Notes under the pieces: generated by a model | Databases searched by the model: none | What the model was told of the DNA's origin: nothing | The model's input: only the letters and a program-made list of their open reading frames with translations | Shown: positions 59,311 through 64,000 of the stretch, piece after piece | Layout of the letters: every line of letters begins with the position of its first letter | Position numbering within the stretch: the first letter of the stretch is position 1 | NCBI RefSeq assembly: GCF_000768875.1 | Contig: NZ_JRAO01000018.1 | Coordinates: forward strand, 40,538 to 104,537 | Length of the DNA stretch: 64,000 nucleotides | Direction: 5' to 3' | Origin: Porphyromonas sp. COT-239 OH1446 | Lineage (GTDB): Bacteria > Bacteroidota > Bacteroidia > Bacteroidales > Porphyromonadaceae | Program-made: the position numbers and the translations under genes

Positions 59311-59886
59311 ATGAATAAGGATAACGAACGTATCATCCTCGGAATAGACCCAGGGACGCTCCAGATGGGGTATGGTCTACTTCGAGTACAGGGGAGTAAG
59401 GTCAGCGTCCTTGCCCTCGGCGTGATCTCGCTCAATAAGTTTGAGGATCACTACCTACGTCTCAGACGTATCTACGATAGGGTTTCGGGGTTGATCGAGG
59501 AATTCTGTCCCGACGAGCTAGCCATCGAGGCCCCTTTCTTTGGCAAGAATGTGCAGAGCATGCTCAAGCTGGGACGAGCTCAGGGGGTGGCCATGGCCGC
59601 AGCCCTCAAGTACGATATTCCGATCACCGAATACGTCCCTATGCGTGTCAAACAGGCTATTACGGGGAATGGTCATGCCTCCAAAGAGCAGGTGGCGGGT
59701 ATGCTCCAACGCTACCTCAAGCTGCCCGAAACTCCCAAAGAGCTTGACGCAACCGATGCCCTTGCTGTGGCATTATGCCACCACTTTTTGACTTCCTCGC
59801 CCATGATGCAACCCTCAGCAGGGGCAACGAAAAACTGGGCCGACTTCGTCAAGCAGAACCCCGCTCGGGTCAAGGGCCTCAAGTAG
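59311..59886 (+). CDS. ruvC: Crossover junction endodeoxyribonuclease RuvC
   Basis: Dimeric Holliday-junction resolvase of homologous recombination. The RNase H-like active site carboxylates appear in [16 protein letters not shown] (Asp), [19 protein letters not shown] (Glu) and [12 protein letters not shown] (two Asp). The length (191) is standard. I start at the ATG at 59311; a TTG one codon upstream is less likely. Its 3' end overlaps the converging folB gene by 8 bp. ruvA and ruvB are not in the window. Confidence 0.95.
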   Translation: MNKDNERIILGIDPGTLQMGYGLLRVQGSKVSVLALGVISLNKFEDHYLRLRRIYDRVSGLIEEFCPDELAIEAPFFGKNVQSMLKLGRAQGVAMAAALKYDIPITEYVPMRVKQAITGNGHASKEQVAGMLQRYLKLPETPKELDATDALAVALCHHFLTSSPMMQPSAGATKNWADFVKQNPARVKGLK

Positions 59887-60256
59887 AGGTCAGCTCCCCA
59901 CGAGCGCATTGCAGGCGAACCGTCGCCCGCTGCACATCCCCCCCGAAGGGAGGATTGCACTTGCTTAGCCTAAGGTCTAGGCCTTCGATCATAGCAAACT
60001 CATCAAACAGGCGACGAGCCATACGACCGACGACATGCTCGAGGAGCTCCGAGGGCACGGCCATCTCTTCGGCCACTACCTGGTGCAGGAGGGCATAGTT
60101 GATTGTATCCTCTAGGGCATCTGAAGAGAGGCTCTGCGCCACAGAGGCCTCGACTGTGAGCGAGACCTCGAAGTGATTGCCCACCCGACGCTCCTGCTCC
60201 AGCACTCCGTGATAGGCATAGAAGCGCATCTGCTCTAGACTGATCTGTATCAGCAT
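59879..60256 (-). CDS. folB: Dihydroneopterin aldolase
   Basis: Folate-pathway enzyme that cleaves dihydroneopterin to 6-hydroxymethyl-dihydropterin and glycolaldehyde. The FolB pattern is [20 protein letters not shown] at the start (Tyr and Gly-Val-Leu near the active site, Glu in LEQE). [10 protein letters not shown] and the C-terminal [17 protein letters not shown] complete the tunnelling fold. The start at 60256 gives 125 residues; a longer one at 60316 adds an unrelated stretch. It overlaps the end of ruvC by 8 bp and lies 80 bp from the GH10-like lipoprotein gene, in the same direction. Confidence 0.92.
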   Translation of the reverse strand: MLIQISLEQMRFYAYHGVLEQERRVGNHFEVSLTVEASVAQSLSSDALEDTINYALLHQVVAEEMAVPSELLEHVVGRMARRLFDEFAMIEGLDLRLSKCNPPFGGDVQRATVRLQCARGELTST

Positions 60257-60336
60257 TGTATCGTAGGTGTTGTGGGGATGGCCCTTTCGACTGAGGGAAT
60301 ATAGAGGGAGACTCAACAGATGTAGAGGAACACCTC

Positions 60337-61932
60337 CTATCCCATCGTGATCACAAGGGCTTGGTCGATCGGGGTGCTGACTCCATAGCTATTAACTGCC
60401 TCGACACCTATCTCCACACGTTCATAGCCAGAGAACTGCTCACCCCTAAGCCTATAGTGAGGCTCACGAACACCCTGTGCAAGGAGCACTCCACGACGCT
60501 CCCCATTGCCCTTGATTAGTGTAGCCCAGAGACGATAGGTTACAGGGGGCTCGTGGGCATCACGGTCGTGCATCCAAACGACAGTGCGCTCCCCGTTGGG
60601 CTCTAGGACTAAACGAAGAAGCTTAGGGGCTTGGGCTCTGTGCTCTAGACCTCGGGGCAACGCAAGAGGCAGTGCTGTGCGATGAAAGAATTGACGGATC
60701 TGCTGACGCATGGCTGGATATTTATCCCCTACATGCTCTTCTCTAAAGAAGCAAATGCCGCCAGAGCCCATCATTCGTTCTTGCTCCATCTGATCTATAA
60801 TGGTCTGTGCCTGCCACCTATCCTGTACGATGCGATAGGGAGCTAGACCGGCTACCACAGGCACGTAGCGGCCTACGGACTGACTCCAGTCCTGCAAGAA
60901 AGGCGTGTACAGATGGTCTCGGTAATACATCATGGGCACGAGGAAGTCCACAAGGCCCTTCTTGGCCCAGGTTATTGGGTCTTGATACACCGACTCGAAG
61001 GCCGTCCATCCATGACTCCTATCTAGCATGGGAAGCTTGCGTAGCTTCCCCAGAGGGGCAACACTGATCTGCATATAGGGCTTGATCGAGTGTACCGCCT
61101 GGTTGATCTCCTCAAGCTGACGGGTGAGGTTGCTTCGTCTCCATTGCTCTCGATCCATCCCAGCCCCATAGAGCCGGTACGAACGTTGGTCGGGAAAGCG
61201 GACTGCATCCTCGGGATAGCGGAAGTAATCGAAATGTAGACCATCGAGGTCATAACCTGCTGCCAATTCCCTCGCTAGAGAGGCGATATATTGTCTCACA
61301 CCAGGCTCTCCGGGGTCGAGATGAGTAGCATTTTTGTGCTTGAGCCCCCAGGCTGGATGACGCTGGAGGAGCGGATGTGGGGCATTCTTTGGAGAGGCCA
61401 AAGGGTAAGTAACCAGCCAGGCATGGATAGCCAGGCCTCTAGCCCGACAGGCCTTGACCGCAAAGCTCAGAGGATCATAGGCCGGAGGTTGGCCCGAGCT
61501 GGTGAAGAAACGGGCGAAAGGCTCCATATTGCTCGGATAAAGCACTGTCCCGGATTGTCTTACTTGCAAAAAAACTGTATTGTAGCCATCTGCCGCCAAG
61601 CGATCGAGGATGCGAATGAGATCCTGCTGCTGACGCCGTAAACCATTCTCGTCATCGGCTTTGGTCCTCGGCCAGTCGAGCCCATAAGCAGTTGTTAGCC
61701 ACACGGCACGCATCTCTTGACGGATGCTGTCGCCCATGGGGGGGCTCCAAGTTGCAGAGGCAGGGAGGGCTGGTAGAGAGAGCGGCTCTTGCGCAGCAAA
61801 GGCCATGCTTGGGGGCTCTACCACAGAGACAACCTCAGGAGGGGATGCGACTAAATCCTTTTTGGCACGACAGCCCACCCCTATAGAGGCTAGGAGCAGG
61901 CTGCTTAGTGCTATCTTACTGATCGTCTTCAC
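60337..61932 (-). CDS. GHL10 (DUF187) glycoside hydrolase-like lipoprotein
   Basis: Exported lipoprotein of 531 residues. The signal peptide ends in lipobox SIGVGC (C21) followed by basic residues. The GHL10 TIM barrel starts EMRAVWLTTAYGLDWPRTKA, and contains YDPLSFAVKACRARGLAIHA, DLDGLHFDYFRYPE and VDFLVPMMYYRD, where Asp and Glu residues could form the active site. A fibronectin III-like segment ends the protein. Bacteroidetes members are related to YngK and are proposed to act on glycans or peptidoglycan, for instance as 1,6-anhydro or N-acetylhexosamine hydrolases. The substrate is not known. It is last of asd-panC-GHL10, 2 bp after panC. Confidence 0.85.
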   Translation of the reverse strand: MKTISKIALSSLLLASIGVGCRAKKDLVASPPEVVSVVEPPSMAFAAQEPLSLPALPASATWSPPMGDSIRQEMRAVWLTTAYGLDWPRTKADDENGLRRQQQDLIRILDRLAADGYNTVFLQVRQSGTVLYPSNMEPFARFFTSSGQPPAYDPLSFAVKACRARGLAIHAWLVTYPLASPKNAPHPLLQRHPAWGLKHKNATHLDPGEPGVRQYIASLARELAAGYDLDGLHFDYFRYPEDAVRFPDQRSYRLYGAGMDREQWRRSNLTRQLEEINQAVHSIKPYMQISVAPLGKLRKLPMLDRSHGWTAFESVYQDPITWAKKGLVDFLVPMMYYRDHLYTPFLQDWSQSVGRYVPVVAGLAPYRIVQDRWQAQTIIDQMEQERMMGSGGICFFREEHVGDKYPAMRQQIRQFFHRTALPLALPRGLEHRAQAPKLLRLVLEPNGERTVVWMHDRDAHEPPVTYRLWATLIKGNGERRGVLLAQGVREPHYRLRGEQFSGYERVEIGVEAVNSYGVSTPIDQALVITMG

Positions 61933-61934
61933 GA

Positions 61935-62786
61935 CTATATTGATGATGAGTAAGCGATATTGTCTATCAAACGCACCTGACCGCAGAAGACTGTAATGCA
62001 GCCATGTGGGTGAGGGCTATCACCCCAGTGCTCTATACGCTCTAGCGATCGCGCATCAACGATCTCGAAGTATTCTACTCGGAGTGTAGGGGTGGCATTG
62101 ATCTGATCTACAACCCACTGCTCCAACTGCCTAGGACTGTACGAGCCCTGAAGCTCTCGACTCTTACTGAGCACTCTATAGATCTCGGGGGCGAAGCTGC
62201 GCTCCTGAGCCGAGAGGCGAACGTTGCGGCTGCTCAGAGCCAGGCCATCCTCCTCTCGGACGATGGGGCAATCGACGATCTCCACAGGGAGCGATAGGAG
62301 CTCGACCATGGCTCGGATGACGGCGATCTGCTGGAAGTCCTTCTCCCCAAAGAATGCCTTATCTGGACGAACAATGTCAAAGAGGCGGCTAACTACCTGC
62401 ATCACACCTCGGAAGTGCCCTGGACGATGAGCCCCCTCCATCACCTCGGCTACTCGACCAACGGCGAAGTCTCTATTGTCAGGCTCAGGATAGATGGTCT
62501 CTACTGTTGGAGAGAAGAGGGCCGTCGCCCCAGCAGCCTCCAGCTTCTCTATATCTGCCTCGAGTGTACGAGGATAGGTCTGTAGATCCTTGGGGTCATT
62601 GAATTGAGTAGGATTGACAAAGACACTGACAACACAGACCTCACACTGTCGTAGAGCCTCTTGGACAAGGCTGATGTGCCCGCTGTGCAAAGCCCCCATC
62701 GTGGGGACGAAGCCAATACGTTTGCCAGCGGCCCTCTGCTGAGCGATGAAAGATTGTAGCTCAGCAATCTCTTGAAATACCTTCAT
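61935..62786 (-). CDS. panC: Pantothenate synthetase
   Basis: Joins pantoate and beta-alanine with ATP. The ATP-binding HIGH-type motif is [16 protein letters not shown] (about residues 26-40), pantoate contact is in [13 protein letters not shown], and [17 protein letters not shown] carries the second ATP-site motif. The KMSKS counterpart is [15 protein letters not shown]. The length (283) is normal. It sits 5 bp after asd and 2 bp before the GHL10 gene. panB and panD are not in this window. Confidence 0.95.
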   Translation of the reverse strand: MKVFQEIAELQSFIAQQRAAGKRIGFVPTMGALHSGHISLVQEALRQCEVCVVSVFVNPTQFNDPKDLQTYPRTLEADIEKLEAAGATALFSPTVETIYPEPDNRDFAVGRVAEVMEGAHRPGHFRGVMQVVSRLFDIVRPDKAFFGEKDFQQIAVIRAMVELLSLPVEIVDCPIVREEDGLALSSRNVRLSAQERSFAPEIYRVLSKSRELQGSYSPRQLEQWVVDQINATPTLRVEYFEIVDARSLERIEHWGDSPHPHGCITVFCGQVRLIDNIAYSSSI

Positions 62787-62791
62787 GATCT

Positions 62792-63811
62792 CTAAGCTTT
62801 CTTGTTAAATGCTCCTTGAGCGATAAGATACTCTGCGATTTGTACGGCATTTAGGGCCGCCCCCTTCTTAATCTGATCCGCTACACACCAAAAGGCTAAC
62901 CCCCTAGGGTTGCTTAGGTCTCGGCGTAGGCGACCGATGTATACAGGGTCTTTCTCGGCTACATAGAGCGGCATGGGGTAGGTCTGCTCGGCAGGCACAT
63001 CCTGTAGGACGAGGCCATGGGCTGCACGGAAGGCTTCTCGCACCTCCTCTAGGCTCAGCTCCCTCTCTGTCTCGAGCCAAATGCTCTCCGAATGTGCTCG
63101 GGTAACGGGCACTCGTACGCAGGTCGCACTTACAGCGATGTCGCTATGCATGATCTTACGGGTCTCGTAATACATCTTAAGCTCCTCCTTGGTGTAATCT
63201 CCATCGGTGAAGACATCAATTTGAGGAATAAGGTTATAGGCAAGCTGATAGGCGAACTTCTCTACCGAAGGCTCTTCTCCTCGGGCGATCTGGACAACTT
63301 GTCGGTCTAGCTCCTCCATACCCTCTGCTCCTGCGCCACTGGCCGCCTGATAGGTAGCCACGTGCACTCGGGTAATGTGCGAGAGTTGCTCGATAACGTT
63401 GAGGGCTACAACCATCTGGATCGTTGTGCAGTTGGGATTGGCAATGATCCCTCGAGGACGTACGAGAGCATCAGAGGCATTGACCTCGGGGACAACTAGA
63501 GGCACATCCTCTTGCATTCGGAAGGCACTAGAGTTATCGATCATCACAGCCCCATGGCGAGTAATAGTCTCGGCATATTCGAGGGAGACATCCCCTCCAG
63601 CAGAGACGAAAGCTACATCAATATCTTTGAAGTCGTCTCCATGACGAAGCTCTCGGACGGTGTATTCTTTACCTCTGAAGGTGATACTCTTACCTGCCGA
63701 ACGAGCCGAGGCGAAGAGCTCTAGGCGATCTATCTTGATAGGGCGTTCGCTGAGTACCTTGAGAAACTCTTGTCCCACGGCCCCGCTTACCCCTACGATA
63801 GCTATATTCAT
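62792..63811 (-). CDS. asd: Aspartate-semialdehyde dehydrogenase
   Basis: Reduces aspartyl phosphate to aspartate semialdehyde with NADPH, for lysine/diaminopimelate, threonine and methionine. The NADP loop is [15 protein letters not shown] at the N-terminus, catalytic Cys is C128 in [12 protein letters not shown], and the substrate part includes [15 protein letters not shown] and the catalytic His in [13 protein letters not shown]. The length (339) is that of bacterial ASADHs. It begins the minus-strand unit asd-panC-GHL10. Linking a DAP-pathway gene to panC may simply reflect shared growth control. Confidence 0.96.
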   Translation of the reverse strand: MNIAIVGVSGAVGQEFLKVLSERPIKIDRLELFASARSAGKSITFRGKEYTVRELRHGDDFKDIDVAFVSAGGDVSLEYAETITRHGAVMIDNSSAFRMQEDVPLVVPEVNASDALVRPRGIIANPNCTTIQMVVALNVIEQLSHITRVHVATYQAASGAGAEGMEELDRQVVQIARGEEPSVEKFAYQLAYNLIPQIDVFTDGDYTKEELKMYYETRKIMHSDIAVSATCVRVPVTRAHSESIWLETERELSLEEVREAFRAAHGLVLQDVPAEQTYPMPLYVAEKDPVYIGRLRRDLSNPRGLAFWCVADQIKKGAALNAVQIAEYLIAQGAFNKKA

Positions 63812-63855
63812 AGTCTGTCCTTGAATTATATGTAAGCAATATAGTTTTCAAACTG

Positions 63856-63863
63856 CAAACTTA
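63856..63863 (-). promoter_or_regulatory. -7 box for asd-panC operon
   Basis: TAAGTTTG on the minus strand followed by CAGTTTG, 45 bp upstream of the asd ATG. The last 137 bp of the window hold no recognisable gene. Confidence 0.45.
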
Positions 63864-64000
63864 CAAAAAACAGACCAATGCTGTCAAGGTAGGAAGGTAC
63901 TGTTTTTCGACTGCAGGTTCAAGTATCAAGTGCAAATTTACTTTATAGCAGCGAAGAATACTTTTGCTGGGGATTTGAAACCCAACTTTTCTCTAGGCCT

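Overview
The window looks like chromosomal DNA of a Bacteroidales bacterium, most probably Porphyromonas or a close relative. The evidence is a type IX secretion regulator (porX), a gldE-type CNNM/CBS membrane protein, several lineage-restricted families (DUF4492 next to cydAB, DUF1599 and a BT_3928-like protein next to tpiA, DUF3822 next to rsmD, DUF4286 next to ruvC), PPi-dependent phosphofructokinase, a class I fumarase, and many TAnnTTTG -7 boxes of the Bacteroidetes type. A GH20 hexosaminidase, a glycogen operon and gnd suggest a saccharolytic relative rather than a strictly asaccharolytic one; that is inference.

Layout. 0-5.4 kb: tail of an ABC-2 permease, GH20 hexosaminidase, flavodoxin, ilvE, fumarase. 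5.4-5.93 kb: a gene-free stretch of 44-bp tandem repeats and palindromes. 5.9-11.4 kb (minus): rpoN, murF, a lipoprotein, serS, rpmA, rplU. 11.8-17.8 kb (plus): S41 protease, zinc-ribbon/FHA protein, A/T-rich GT10 fucosyltransferase, GDP-fucose synthase, cardiolipin-synthase-like PLD. 17.8-29.6 kb (minus): YihY, two GT4 glycosyltransferases, tpiA, BT_3928-like, DUF1599, lon, DedA, glnS. 30.2-32.3 kb (plus): ABC ATPase, permease and GntR regulator. 32.4-36.7 kb (minus): NagB-like/LmbE fusion, rsmD, DUF3822, a conserved unknown. 36.8-38.2 kb: RecD2/Dda-like helicase. 38.3-43.6 kb (minus): cydB, cydA, DUF4492, ogt, folE, SPOR protein. 43.67-44.04 kb: six-repeat CRISPR-like array with type I-C-style repeats and no cas genes here. 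44.3-49.8 kb (plus): gldE, phosphopantetheinyl transferase, porX, tsaE, tdk, P4-type phosphatase. 50-58.2 kb (minus): pfp, tRNA-Arg(CCT), gnd, and the glycogen operon GH57/GT4/debranching enzyme. 58.8 kb to the end: tRNA-Ala(GGC), DUF4286, ruvC, folB, GH10-like lipoprotein, panC, asd.

The most unusual signal is between genes. Five of the large intergenic gaps carry arrays of a degenerate 17-bp unit (consensus GATCCTAYYTAGAYCTC) repeated every 23 bp. In four of the five arrays reverse-oriented units switch to forward-oriented units, and the start-to-start spacing at the switch is always 25 bp. Period, intergenic location and closeness to promoters recall the BrickBuilt minisatellite/MITE that I remember being described in P. 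gingivalis, but I cannot compare the sequences.

Functionally the window combines core metabolism (fumarase, tpiA, pfp, gnd, glycogen, cytochrome bd), cell-envelope and surface-glycan genes (murF, fucose, GT4s, PLD), proteostasis (lon, S41) and T9SS regulation (porX).
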